From positions 267,336-331,335 of the forward strand of contig CAJNDS010002616.1 of assembly GCA_905221605.1 (NCBI GenBank): 64,000 nt of DNA, in the 5' to 3' direction. The position numbers were made by a program, and so were the translations under genes. The stretch comes from Symbiodinium natans. Taxonomy: Eukaryota; Sar; Dinophyceae; Suessiales; Symbiodiniaceae. Within the stretch, counting starts at the first letter, position 1; each line of letters starts with the position of its first letter. Below, piece after piece: positions 33,805-44,459 of the stretch. A model generated the notes under the pieces. That model searched no databases. It saw only the letters and a program-made list of their open reading frames with translations, and was not told the origin of the DNA.

Positions 33805-33977
33805 TCACCTTCCAGAGGGATGGCCGAAAATCTTGGCCTCCATGCCATGCTCTCTCGCATGTTCCGAACTTATCCACGCAGGCTCAAAATCACAGAGCAC
33901 GCAGCCTTCTGCATCACAGGCTCCCACGCAACGCCCACGCTGTTCGTAAAAAGTACGTCGCCGACTTGAAAGTCTTG
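33805..33977 (-). pseudogene. PEP synthase/PPDK-like phosphohistidine-domain fragment, broken
   Basis: One frame reads DFQVGDVLFTNSVGVAWEPV then MQKAACSVILSLRG and hits TAA at 33872-33870. It resembles the swivelling phosphohistidine domain of PEP synthase and pyruvate-phosphate dikinase (family wording GDVLVT...W.PVM..A.A.V...GG). The family's following ARE-x-G-x-x-A-x-x-G reappears in a second frame as AREHGMEAKIFG, ending at 33805. The segment bearing the catalytic His (GG-x-T-S/C-HAA) is shortened and out of frame, so it is likely inactive. A hairpin element (33982-34092) abuts it. The spliced alternative is that the break is an intron, but no good sites are seen. Confidence 0.5.
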
Positions 33978-33981
33978 TGCC

Positions 33982-34092
33982 CAGAGACTCCACAACCCCT
34001 TAAATTAAGGCATATCCCTTAAGTTCTAATAGGAACCCTAACATGATTCAAAGGTATACTCCTTCAATAATTAAGGGGTTTTGGAGTCTCTG
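33982..34092 (+). mobile_element. Single hairpin element, 22-bp inverted ends
   Basis: CAGAGACTCCACAACCCCTT then AA at the left; the right end is its reverse complement with one mismatch. It abuts the PEP-synthase-like fragment. No clear flanking duplication. Confidence 0.65.
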
Positions 34093-34429
34093 AGTATTGC
34101 TCCACGTTCAGAAGCTCCCGAAGTCGAGGCGATACTGAAGCGCCCAAAGCAGCTGCGGGCTCAGGGTTCAGGGTTCAGGGTTTGGGTTCAAGGTTTAGGG
34201 TTTAGGGTTCAGGGTTTAGGTTCAGGGTTTCGGGTTTAGGGTTCAGGGTTTAGAGGGTTCAGCGTTTAGGGTTCAGGGTTTAGGGTTTCGAGTTCAGGGT
34301 TCAGGGTTTAGGCTTCAGAGTTTAATGTTTAGGGTCTAGGGCTCAGGGTTTAGGGATGAGGGTTGAGAGGGTTGAGAGGGTTTAGGGTTTAGGGTTTAGA
34401 GTGTAATAAAATAGGCTCCCCAGCAAAAC

Positions 34430-34493
34430 CGTTGGCAAATGTCTCGACTAAAGCCGACACCTCCCCTTCCCTTGGCCCCTGCACAGCGAAGTC
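34430..34493 (-). CDS. 64-bp exon-like island
   Basis: Reads DFAVQGPREGEVSALVETFA and N between GGGCTGAAG| and G|GTTTTG, phase 0 to 1. It follows 34754-34791 in phase. Confidence 0.43.
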
Positions 34494-34753
34494 CTTCAGC
34501 CCTAGATCCCTAGGTCTTAAGGTTCAGGGTTAAGAGGCCAAAGAAACCCTAAACCCTAAACCCTAAACCCTTTCGGCTTCTAGGTTTTAGGCAGAGTCAT
34601 CGAAGAGTCCTCAGCCCCCACCAAGCCCTGAGCTGAGAAATATCAAGCCTCGGGTTTGGGGTTTAGGGTTTAGGGTTTGGGGTTTAGGGTTTAGGGTTTA
34701 GGGTCTAGGGTTTAGGGTTTATCCTCCGAGGCCATGAGCTCCCAAATAGTCGC

Positions 34754-34791
34754 CTGTGCTACGGGAGGAGTCATTGCCACGCGAACGGTCT
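34754..34791 (-). CDS. 38-bp exon-like island
   Basis: Reads TVRVAMTPPVAQ between GCTACCACAG| and GC donor CAG|GCGACT. It needs a phase-1 upstream exon, which I did not find. Confidence 0.4.
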
Positions 34792-35019
34792 CTGTGGTAG
34801 CATGAAAAAACAGCCTAAAAACAACACGAACAAACAGCAAGGAGGATCACAAGTGACACAGATCTACAAGCCCATGGGAAAAGTAGGCAGCAGGGAAGAC
34901 ACATCCGACCTCCTTCCAGCGAATTCTAACAAGCCTGATCCCTACACCCTATAATTGAACAATCCCTAGATCTTGAACCTTGAACCTTGCATCCTCAACC
35001 CTAGAATCTCAGGGTAGGT

Positions 35020-35147
35020 ACATGGTCCCAGTAGGGGCCCTTAGATGGGACCCCTTATACACCCCGTATATGCCCACTAAAACCATAGGGCCCATACTTC
35101 AGAACCCTGTGAGGAAGGTGAAGGACCATATGAAATATGAAGGGACC
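35020..35147 (+). mobile_element. Hairpin element family 2
   Basis: ACATGGTCCCAGTAGGGGCC to GAAGGACCATATGAAATATGA. The conserved core GGGCCCATACTTCAGAACCC is present. Confidence 0.6.
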
Positions 35148-35426
35148 AGGTAACCACGGTTAGATAAAACCCCACCCTAAACCCTAAACCCTAAACCCTA
35201 AACCCTAAACACTAAGCGCTAAACCCTAAACCCTAAACCCAAAACCCTAAACCCTGAACCCTCATTAAACCCTGAACCCTAATTAAACCCAAACCCTAAA
35301 CTCAAGACCCCTAAAGCCGATAAAATAAGCCGTAAGCCCTAAGCCCTAAACCCTAAGCCCTAAGCCCTAAGTCCTAAACCCTAAACCCTAGACCCTAGAC
35401 CCTACGACCCACACTCCATGCCGTAC

Positions 35427-35480
35427 CTGCGGGTCCTCCTGCAGATTCGCGCGGCGTTGCAGGGCCGTCTTCGCGGCCGC
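35427..35480 (-). CDS. Exon of gene E, near-perfect splice sites
   Basis: 18 codons, AAAKTALQRRANLQEDPQ, between CCCACAG| and CAG|GTACGG, phase 0/0. Helical and charged, like its upstream neighbours. Confidence 0.52.
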
Positions 35481-35659
35481 CTGTGGGTTCGGGGCTTATA
35501 GGGTTGAAAGGGGTTTATAGGGTTTTAATCGGTGCTTAGGTTTATCGGGTTTACAGAATTGGTTCATCGAGCTTATGGGGTATACAGGCTTTATAGGATT
35601 TAAGAGTTTAGGGTTTGGAGTTTATAGGGCTTGGGGCTTCGACGGCCCATAGGGTGTAC

Positions 35660-35699
35660 CTGCAGGGTTTTGATGTACTCAGCGGGCCCACCAGTGGAC
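35660..35699 (-). CDS. Exon of gene E
   Basis: Reads STGGPAEYIKTLQ between GCTTAAG|G and CAG|GTACAC. It joins 35427-35480 in phase 0 and takes a split Arg codon from 36022-36074. Confidence 0.5.
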
Positions 35700-36021
35700 C
35701 TTAAGCCCTGGCTTCCTGTCTGAGTCCCACCCTATGCTAGTGCAGCAACACACACACACTCATCTGCTGTCAGCCCTGCTACCGCCTGCACCCTAAACCC
35801 CAAACCCCAAACCCCAAACCTTAAACCCTAACACCTCAAACCCTAAACCCTAACCCTGAACCCTAAACCCTGAACCCTATACCCCAAACCCCTATACCCC
35901 AAACCCCAAAACCCCAAAACCCCAAACCCCAAACCCCAAAACCCCAAACCCCAAACCCCAAACCCCAAACCCTAAACCCTAAACCCTAACCCCCAAACCC
36001 CAAAACCCATTCCTGGGGCTC

Positions 36022-36074
36022 CTGGCCCTCTGCTTCTTTAGGTCCTCCACGCTGGTGTCGACGTCGAGGCTCGC
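36022..36074 (-). CDS. Exon of gene E, probable GA donor
   Basis: Reads ASLDVDTSVEDLKKQRA after GAGCTTAG|. Only the GA donor (AG|GAGCCC) gives the phase that fits 35660-35699; a GC donor six bases earlier does not. Confidence 0.47.
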
Positions 36075-36345
36075 CTAAGCTCTTGGGATGTATGGGTTTA
36101 GGGTTTAGTGTTTAGGGTTTAGGGTTTAGGGTTTGGGGTTTAGGGTTTAGGGTTTGGGGTCTAGGGTTTAGGGCTTGGGGTTTAGGGTTTGGGGTTTAAT
36201 TAGGGTTTGGGGTTGAGGGTTGAGGGTTTCGGGTACACACCCAAGCAGCCCGTTCGCATGGGGTGCGTGGCACCTTCGGGTTGGACTTAGAGCGTGCAAC
36301 AACAGAAGACGGAACCCAAAGCAGCAAGAACCTAGACCCAGGAAT

Positions 36346-36445
36346 TAAAAGGGTGCCCCTTTTGGCTTTAAGGGGATCATAAGGGAACCCCAACCCTAAA
36401 CAAAGGAAAAACAAGGCCTACTCCCGGTCCTAGGAACACACAGTG
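36346..36445 (+). repeat. Dispersed repeat (copy 2; partner 21349-21443)
   Basis: Diverged copy of the repeat at 21349-21443, lying just downstream of the stop of the 36.5-kb gene fragment. Confidence 0.45.
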
Positions 36446-36468
36446 CCGGCAGCGATCACGCCGTTGGC

Positions 36469-36698
36469 CTAATACGGCTCTCTGCGCAGGTTCGACGCAG
36501 CAGGCATGATCACATCCGTGAAATCAGGGTGGCTGTGAGCCTGCCAGAAGGAGACTGCATCAATCTGAGTTTGCGTGATGTACCCAAACCCACGCTAGCC
36601 CCATGGCGAATGTTCATGCTGAGGATGCCATCGGCCACGTCCATCTGATTCATAGCATACTGGCTTGCAACATCTGTGGCGCCACCGTCACATGATAC
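36469..36698 (-). pseudogene. C-terminal coding fragment with one frame break
   Basis: First frame (36698 to about 36592) reads CDGGATDVASQYAMNQMDVA then DGILSMNIRHGAS. Second frame (about 36591 to the stop at 36471-36469) reads GFGYITQTQIDAVSFWQAHS, HPDFTDVIMPAASNLRREPY and stop. Both are strongly coding-like and abut, so a one-base frameshift or a very short intron separates them. The family is not recognised. Confidence 0.5.
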
Positions 36699-36753
36699 GG
36701 ATAACCCTAAACCCTAAACCCTAAACCCTAAACCCTAAACCGTGAAATTTGGC

Positions 36754-36813
36754 CTGCCAGATTTCGTCGCCATCCGCGAGATGGACATCTCTCGCAATCC
36801 ATGCGAGGTTGAC
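36754..36813 (-). CDS. Upstream exon of the 36.5-kb gene
   Basis: 20 codons, VNLAWIARDVHLADGDEIWQ, ending CAG|GCCAAA (GC donor). The acceptor lies at CCTAAG| in the telomere-like repeat. It probably belongs to the same gene as 36469-36698. Confidence 0.5.
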
Positions 36814-38625
36814 TCTTAGGGTTTAGGGTTAAGGGTTTAGGGTTAAGGGTTAAGGGTTTAGGGTTGACTCAAGTCCTAAAAGCCCGAAACCCTCATGGCA
36901 CAACAGCCCCAAAAAATCCAACAAACCCCATAAAACCTGCCTAAACCCAGAACTTTAGGAAAACCTAAAACCCGCGAAGGACTCTAAACCCTATAAATCC
37001 CAAAAGAAACTATAAGCCCCCATAAAAAATCTATGACCCTACGAAACCCTACAGACCCTCTGACGCCCTAATCCTAAACCCTAAGCCCTAAACCCTAAAC
37101 TCTAAACCCTAAACTCTACACTTAACCCAAAACCCTACACCCTAAACTCTATAAAGGCCCTAAACCCCTCTTAAAACCCAATTGAAAACAACCCTATAAA
37201 ACCCTCTCTAAAACCCTCTAAGACCCTTTTTAAAACCCTCATAGCCCTAAAAAAGCCCTCAAGTCACCCTAAACCCTAAACCCTAAACCCTGAACCCTAC
37301 ACCCTAAACCCTAAACCCTCAAATCAGAAGCCCACGAGTGCCACCCAGGCGCCAGCCGCGAAGGATGGCCCAAAGCTGTGGGCCAGCGTGGCAGCGCCTT
37401 CAAAGGTTTAGGGTTTAGGGTTTAGGGTTTAGGGTTTAGGGTTTAGGGTTGAGGGTTGAGGGTTGAGGGTTTAGGGTTTAGGGTTTAGGGTTTAGGGTTA
37501 GGGTTTAGGGTTAAGGGTTAAGGGTTAAGGGTTTAGGGTTTAGGGTTTAGGGTTTAGGGTTAGAACTTTTTCTGTTAAAATTTCCGGATTAGGGATGTTA
37601 GGGTTCTAGGACTTTTTTGAATATGAGCGTAGAAAGATGAACCTTGCTTGAAAGAAAATTTAAAGGGTGCAGAAGTTAATTCGGTTGGCCTTTTAAGGTC
37701 TGTGAAGAACATTGAATATTCTCAAGTAGGATCCTCTGAGATTTCCTGGCGTGTCGGAGGTTAGGGTTTTATGGCTTGTTGGGTTATAGACTTTGCTTGG
37801 TTGAGGTTTCAGGGTTCTTGGGGTCTAGGGCTCGTATGGAGTTCACGGGTTGAGGCGCAGGGGTCTCGTCTTCATGCATCTCGTATCAAAAAGTTACATC
37901 AGCACCCAAAACTGCAGAAAGCTCGGCGGCGGCTGGGAAGAAGACATGTCGAGAGTAGAGCAGCGGAACGAAATGGGTCGCGTCTTCACAGTGATCACCC
38001 TCAAACGCCTAAGTCCTCCACCCCCCCAAACTCCGGCCCCAAACCCGAAACCCTAAACCCTAAACCCCAAACCCTGAACCCTGAACCCTAAACCCCTCAG
38101 GCCGTTCGGCGGTTGGCACTGGGGCAAACGATTCAGTACAGCGAAAGGAAGCTCGCAAGAACTTAGGCTACTTTGTTTAAGAAGCCCGCCCCAAACAAGA
38201 AAACATGTTCTTCCTTATAAGGGTAATCTAGTGATTTTATTCTCTTGCATTTTTCTGGGATTCTTAAACCGAATAGTAGCTCAAGGTACAAACTCTTCAC
38301 TGCAGCGGCTATAGCACGGGTGTCCCTCCTGGTCCTTGCAGGGTCCGGGATTGCTGGGCTTAGGATTGAAGGTGTTTTAAACACCTCAAAGGCTTGGTTG
38401 GCATAGAGTTTCTGACCAAGATAAGGATCTCGGGAGAGCCGGGTATAGCTTCTGTCTTATCAAGTCCTTACTTGGGTCTCAGGGCGGAGCTCTGTTTAGA
38501 TGTCCCCTGGCGGCTTCGGCTCTGTTTAGAGGAGCGGTTGCGCATTTCACTGGAAGCTGCCGAAAGGCTCACGTGAGGATCTTTGGCCTCCCACGGATGG
38601 TTCTTCAAGATAATCGTCAAAGCTG

Positions 38626-38763
38626 CTAGGCGACGTCTGGGTTTTCCAGCAGAAGTCTCCGTGGAATTCGCAGACTGAAGATTGCAGGTCTCTGCTCTCC
38701 AAAGGACAAAGCCTCAAGCACGTCTCCGATGCTCTTGCTGCTGCTCACGCGATATCCATACGC
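38626..38763 (-). CDS. Terminal exon of gene H
   Basis: After CTGCAG| reads AYGYRVSSSKSIGDVLEALS, then FGEQRPAIFSLRIPRRLLLE and stop. In phase 0 with the GAG|GTTGGC donor of 38934-39143. Another acceptor at about 38850 opens a different frame, so the model is tentative. Confidence 0.38.
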   Translation of the reverse strand, partial: AYGYRVSSSKSIGDVLEALSFGEQRPAIFSLRIPRRLLLENPDVA

Positions 38764-38933
38764 CTGCAGCTTGTTGAAGAGCCTTGGCCGTGCAAGCTGA
38801 CTGCACATTCACAGACATGTTAGGAAGCTTGGGAATTGCATTTGGAACAGGACGCCTGCGAAAACATAAACAAAAGTTGTGGACCAGACTAGGCATGCTA
38901 CGTCGCGGGCCTCTGTGTACCTGCAATGCCAAC

Positions 38934-39143
38934 CTCCTGCACGGTCTTCACTTCGAAACCTGTTGGCGTGAACACGATGATGGAATCTTCCGAGGCCTTG
39001 TTCACTTTAAAATTTTCTCCAACTATACCGCTACCAGACCGCACTTCGACCAAGTAGTCCATGTACTCAGTGGCAAGCTCACGTTGTATCACCTGCCCGG
39101 CTCTCGGGACGAATTCTTGTGGTATCTGGGAACTCTGCGCCCT
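38934..39143 (-). CDS. Large exon of a minus-strand gene (gene H)
   Basis: Open from 39143, reading SSQIPQEFVPRAGQVIQREL, then ATEYMDYLVEVRSGSGIVGE, NFKVNKASEDSIIVFTPTGF and EVKTVQE. Donors are possible at GAG|GTTGGC (38933) or GCAG|GTACAC (38920). The plus strand is open too (LSGKLTLYHLPGSRDEFLW). Minus is preferred because a TTTATGTTTTCGCAG acceptor lies downstream on that strand. Confidence 0.42.
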
Positions 39144-39941
39144 TCAAACCAAATACAGTCATGAATTCGGTACCAGAACAGTAGAGACAGAAAGACATCA
39201 AAGGGACCATCCAGCAACTACCCCGGGGCGCAAGCATCCCGTGTGAAAGTCCTTGAACCTCAGAAAGGACTCAAGGATCGGCGGGTGGTACGAATGCAAG
39301 CTCAAATCGTCCAATCTTCGGGACTTTAAACAAGGTCCTGACTTCCCTTTGTTTGCACATATGCCGAAAAAAGGAATAAGGGTACTGCTGGGGGTCCCAA
39401 CTTGATTGCCCTGGACTGGATGTGTCGTATTTGCTTTGTGGGAGCGGTGGGGGGGAGAGGTTGCTTGAAAGAAACCCTAAACCCTAAACCCTAAACCCTA
39501 CAACAAAGAAACCGGAGATTCCACTCCATGCCGAGGCATTCCACTAAGTTGCTTGAAGCTCCCAATAACAGCAACCCGGTTTGACAAGCACCAGCACACC
39601 GAAAATGATTTCTTCATGTCCATTGTAAGGTGTCATCCTTGAGATGTGGGCTACCTGGGTGACGCCTGTAGCAGCAAGCTTGAACTCAAAACTCCTGTAC
39701 GACTCCTATGTCTACTGCATATCTTCAGAGAGCTTTGCCACTGTGTGGGACTGAGGAAAGGATTACGCTTGACACATATCCCTTTAGTAGCAAACAAAGC
39801 TGTGTGGGCACCCCCCCCCCCCCCCCCAAACCCCGCAGTACCAAGCACAGTTTCGTGCAAGCCCAGAGAAGGACTTGGAGCCCAAAGGCTTCAGCCAGTT
39901 CTTCTGGCCCGTGATTCTGTAGCTAAGGGTCCTGGAGACGC

Positions 39942-40059
39942 ATGGGTATTTTCCCAAAATGGGGGGGTACCCATTTATATTTGCCCCCCCCCTAGCCAAT
40001 AGAATAGATTTCCTTAAAGGGATCCTCAAACAGGGTAACCCCTATTTTCGGAAACCCAC
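39942..40059 (+). mobile_element. Hairpin element family 3
   Basis: GGGTATTTTCCCAAAATGGG at the left and GGTAACCCCTATTTTCGGAA at the right are inverted relatives, with CCTTAAAGGGATCCTC inside. Confidence 0.55.
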
Positions 40060-40069
40060 CCACATCTAC

Positions 40070-40120
40070 CTCCGCGCGGGACTCGGCCAAGGCAACTATG
40101 GATCGCGCCAGCGCCATCGA
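40070..40120 (-). CDS. 51-bp exon-like island
   Basis: Reads SMALARSIVALAESRAE between AGACTCCTCAG| and GAG|GTAGAT, phase 0/0. It directly adjoins a hairpin element (39942-40059). Confidence 0.47.
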
Positions 40121-40689
40121 CTGAGGAGTCTTCCCAGGTAGTCCCCCGGAAGCGCGGGCCTCTGGATGCTAACGCCTTCTCAAGCCAAGCTGCCGTGCAT
40201 GCAGTTTAAGGCAAGAGGAACATGCAGCCTGTAGCTACCAACTAACAAAGCTGAAAAACCCCCTAACCCTGCAAACCCTAAAAGGTTTCCCGTTGCAAGA
40301 CCATGCTGGGGGGTCGCTGCACTTCTAGCCGTGCAAGGGGTAGGATGTAGCTAGGGTTTGGGGCTTAGGTTCTGTTATGCGCCTCGTTGAAACACAAACC
40401 CTGAGACAGTGTTACTTTTTTCCTCTTCCGGTATTGTAAGCCCTAAACCAAGAAGGGTCTACGGCGTTTATGGGTTCAGGGGATGGAGTGCCTGGGCTTA
40501 TCAAGGCTTTATTGCCTAAACCCCACACCCTAAACCCTAAACCCTAAACCCTCAACCCCTGTACCACCAAACACTCAACCCAAACCCTCATCCATACACC
40601 CATATAAACCCCAAACCCGAAATACCAAAACTCAGAAACCACCCAAACCCTCATCCATACACCCATACAAACCCCAAACCCCAAATACC

Positions 40690-40820
40690 AAAAACTCAGA
40701 AACAACCCAAACCCCAAACCCCAAACCCCAAACCCCAAACCCCAAACCCCAAACCCCAAACCCCAAACCCCAAACCCCAAACCCGAAACCCCAAACCCCA
40801 AACCCCAAACCCCAAACCCT
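40690..40820 (-). repeat. CCCAAAC array
   Basis: About 18 heptamers of the CCCCAAA type (TTTGGGG on the other strand), a distinct variant family also at 4725-4790 and 35800-35965. Confidence 0.93.
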
Positions 40821-40845
40821 AAACCCTAAACCCTAAGTCCGCAGC

Positions 40846-40917
40846 CTGGAACAGGCTGTGCTCCCGCCGCAGGGATGCCGCCGTGGCGGCGGAGAGCACG
40901 CAAAGGCCATTCCCGGC
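40846..40917 (-). CDS. 72-bp exon-like island
   Basis: 24 codons, AGNGLCVLSAATAASLRREH then SLFQ, between GACTATCAG| and GC donor CAG|GCTGCG, phase 0/0. Confidence 0.47.
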
Positions 40918-41107
40918 CTGATAGTCCTTTGAACCACGAAGCTCAAAAAGAGGGTTTAGGGTTTAGGGTTTAGGGTTTTAGGGTTTAGGGTTTAGGGTTA
41001 GGGGTTTGGGGCTTGGAGGTTAGAGCTTAAGCTCTATAGGGCGGCGTTTCAGGGCTTAGGCAATGAAAGTCTTTAGACCCGACTCCTCGACTTCGTCAAG
41101 CAACTTG

Positions 41108-41129
41108 AGAGAGAGAGAGAGAGAGAGAG
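41108..41129 (+). repeat. GA microsatellite
   Basis: About 11 GA units. Confidence 0.95.
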
Positions 41130-41317
41130 TTGAGACTAAACCCTAAACCCTAAACCCTAAATCCTGAATCCTAAACCCTAAACCCAAATCCTAAACCCTA
41201 AACCCGACATTATCGAGGCAGCGCAACCCGAAGCTGGACCAGCCGTAGGTATGGCTGATTCCGAGCTTCTTGGGCCCATTTGAGGGTTTCCGGGTTTAGG
41301 GTTTGGGGGTTTTAATC

Positions 41318-41375
41318 CCCCCAACAGACTAGAACCCCCTTAAAGGGATCCCAAAAAGGGTGCTCCTTTTTTCAT
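41318..41375 (+). mobile_element. Hairpin element family 3, partial
   Basis: Contains CCCTTAAAGGGATCCCAAAA then AGGGTGC, as in the right halves of other copies. The end is lost. Confidence 0.35.
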
Positions 41376-41859
41376 TTGAGGGTTAAAGGTTTGGGGCGCT
41401 CAGGGTCTATGGCTTAAGAGCTAAGCTTTAGGGCTTGGGCTTTAGGGGCACAGTCCATAAACCTCTTGGGTTTAAGGCACGTAGAGTGATTGGTGCTGAG
41501 GGTTTAGGGCTTAGATTTTAGGGTTCGGGTTCAGGGTGTTAAGTTGTGGGGTTGACAGTCCTTGATGCACTGTATGGCAGCCTGCATCATGTTGAAGCGC
41601 CCTGCATGGCCAGATGATGGCGCAACCATACAGAAACTGCTTACAAGGGGCCACTTATCCCTGACTCGGCGAAGCTAAGCCCGAAACCCTGAACCCCGAA
41701 CCCTCGGGTTTAGGGTTTAGACGGCCTAAACCCTAAACCCTAAACCCTAAACCCTCTGCCCTAAGTACTCCTTAAGCCTCCGCGAGACTGTTTCAGGCTT
41801 CCTAAGAGGGCATCACCTGACATGAAGAGCCACCCATTCTTCTGGGTCAGAGTTTAGAG

Positions 41860-41945
41860 GGTTTAGGGTTTAGGGTTTAGGGTTTAGGGTTTAGGGTTTA
41901 GGGTTTAGGGTTTAGGGTTTAGGGTTTAGGGTTTAGGGTTTAGGG
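41860..41945 (+). repeat. TTTAGGG array
   Basis: Twelve perfect heptamers. Confidence 0.95.
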
Positions 41946-42392
41946 GTTGAGGCTTGAGGTTGAAGAAGCCTCAGCGACTAAAGACCCTAAACCCAGATAG
42001 CCCACAGCCCCCCCAAACCCCACAGACCTCCAGCCCCCCCAAAACCTTCGAGGTTCTCTAGACACTCTAAACTCCTTTGAAGCCCCTTGAAACCCTGCAC
42101 CCTAAACCTGAAAAAAAAAACCCAAAGCCTAGAAACCCTAAACCCTGCACCCTAAGCCCTGAACCCCGACCCCCCCTCCGCATTGTTTGGGCTTTTCAAC
42201 CCTTAAGACCCTACACCCTAGAACCTTATAAACCCTCAAGCCAAGAAACCCTAAACCCTGCACCCTAAACCCTTAACCCTAAACCCTAAACCCTGAACCC
42301 TAAACCCTAAACCCTAAACCTAAACCCTAAACCCTAAACCCTAAACCCTAAACCCTAAACCCCAACCCCCCCCCCCCCCCCCCCCCAAGCGC

Positions 42393-42441
42393 CTTCGAAG
42401 GTGCAGTATCTCCGGAGGGTCGGCAGCTTCAAGTTGAAGAC
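42393..42441 (-). CDS. 49-bp exon-like island
   Basis: Reads VFNLKLPTLRRYCTFE between TTCTGAAG| and a GC donor (G|GCGCTT) next to a C tract. Confidence 0.42.
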
Positions 42442-42870
42442 CTTCAGAAGGGGGCTTAGGGTTGATAGGGTTTAGGGTTTAGGGTTGATAGGGTTTGGGG
42501 TTGATAGGGTTTAGGGTTTAGGGTTTAGGGTTTAGGATTTTGGGTCTAGGGTCTAGGGTTTAGGGCTTAGGGTTTAGGGTCTTCACAAGGGTTTGGGGTC
42601 TAGGGTTAGGGTTTGCAGGGTGCTTTCGGGCTTTAATGGGCTTAGAGGGTTTAGATGGTAAAAAGGGCTGAGGATTGTATGGGAGCTTCGGTGCCTCTCA
42701 AGGTCTTCAGACTACAAGGGGCTTTAGGGTTCAGGGCTTAGGGCTTAGGGTTTAGGATTCAGGGTTTAGGGTTCAGGGTTTAGGGTTTGGGGCTTAGGGT
42801 TTAGGATTCAGGGTTCACCGTCTCTGAGACCTGAGGCCCCCAAAAGCCCTAAAGTCCTGAACCCTAAGCC

Positions 42871-42929
42871 CTACTTGGAGGCCTTCTGGGAGATGTTGGG
42901 GCGCAGGCCCCCATAGTGGGGTAGAGGCC
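42871..42929 (-). CDS. Terminal exon whose acceptor is the telomere-like repeat
   Basis: Reads PLPHYGGLRPNISQKASK and stop (42873-42871). The acceptor is TTTAG|GG within GGGTTTAGGG, so the repeat supplies the 3' splice site. Confidence 0.42.
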
Positions 42930-43009
42930 CTAAACCCTGAAGCCTAAACCCTAAACCCTAAGCCCTAAGCCCTAAACCCTAACCCGAAACTCTAACCAAT
43001 AAACCCAAA

Positions 43010-43278
43010 ACCCTATGAACCCTAAACACTATGAACCCGAAACCCTATGAACCCTATGAACCCTACACCCTATGAACCGTAAACCCTAAACCCTAAACCC
43101 TAAACCCTAAACCCTAAACCCTAACCCCCTAACCCTAAACCCTATGAACCCTCTGAACCCTCTGAACCCTATGAACCCTACAGCCTATGAACCTTAAACC
43201 CTATGAACCCTACACCCTATGAACCCTACACCCTATGAACCCTACACCCTATGAACCCTAAACCCTAAACCCTATGAA
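43010..43278 (-). repeat. CCCTATGAA/CCCTACA variant array
   Basis: 9-bp CCCTATGAA units alternate with CCCTACA and CCCTAAA heptamers, an irregular higher-order array. Confidence 0.85.
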
Positions 43279-43440
43279 CGCTTAGGGTTTAGGGTTTGGG
43301 GTTTAGGGTTTAGGGTGTAGGGTTTAGAGTTCAGGGCTTAGAGCGGGGGGGCGGCTGCCGCCACTATTTCAGTCTGAAGACAAGCAACAGCTGAGGCGAA
43401 GTGGTATGCCTACGGCCGTCGATTTGTCCTGAAGACGAAG

Positions 43441-43591
43441 TCAGCCGGAAGAGCTGGAGTCGTCCTTCTCGTCACTGTCGTCGGTGTGGACCGGATCTTG
43501 AGCACCAAGTCCTGCAGCGGTGTTCCGGGTTGGCGTTGTCGCTGCACCAGTTGCCTTGAGCATCATCTCATGCAGCGGCGTACTTCGGGCC
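43441..43591 (-). CDS. Terminal exon, acidic C-terminus
   Basis: After ACTTCTTTTGCCGCGGATGT then CAG| it reads ARSTPLHEMMLKATGAATTP, TRNTAAGLGAQDPVHTDDSD, EKDDSSSSG and stop. Good pyrimidine-rich acceptor and an Asp/Glu/Ser-rich end typical of a real C-terminus. Function unknown. Confidence 0.55.
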
Positions 43592-44376
43592 CTGACATCC
43601 GCGGCAAAAGAAGTAAACTCTAAACCCACCCTACGTATTGTTACAAGTGAGATGTAGAGTTTTCCAGCTCAGCCATAACCTTCCAGAGCCCCAAACCCTT
43701 GAGCCTACACCCAAGACCTACACCCCATCAATCCAAAACCCCTAAACCCTCCCCGAAACCCTATAAACCATCAACCCGAACCTCAAGTATAAGGGCTTTT
43801 ACAATATGAACCTACAAAGGAGTAGGATTGGGGCTCTGAAGGTACAGTAGCCTAACCCCGATAAACCCTCAACCCGAACCTCAACTGAAGGCTCAAGTTC
43901 CAAGGTACCACGGAGAGGCGGCGCAGTGCAATGGTGGTCTTCCTGGCTGTGGGTTTCGGGCTTAGGCTCTGGGATGATGGTGCTGAGGGTTTTGGCGTCA
44001 GGGTTTTTGCGTGTTTTCGATTGGAGATCTGGGCAACTTGAGGAGCTGTCTGGGGGGGGGGGACTATTAAACGTCTAAGCGCTTTCTGGGAGATTCAGCA
44101 GTAGACCCTATGAGCCTGTCGTACCAGAGGACCAAGAGTGTCTCAAAATTCTGGGACCTTTCATGTGTATAAACAAGCTCCCTTATGAGCAGTTTCAAGA
44201 TTCGGGACCGACCCCACGCGCACGGCAAGACGGAGCATATTGAAGGTACTTAAAGCCCAAAACACCCTGCCCCAAACCCTGAAACCCAAAAAAACCCAAA
44301 CCCGAAACCCTAAACCGTAAACCCTGAACCCTAAACCCTAAAAACCCTAAACCCTACACAAAAGATGACATCAAAC

Positions 44377-44459
44377 CACAGCCGGATGGGCCAGCAGCGG
44401 TCGGAAACGAGCTCGGAGTCTACGGAGCCCATTTCCAACGGTTTTCGGAGCATCAGCAC
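44377..44459 (-). CDS. 83-bp exon-like island
   Basis: Reads VLMLRKPLEMGSVDSELVSD then RCWPIRL between CGAAATCAG| and TG|GTTTGA, phase 0 to 2. Confidence 0.46.
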
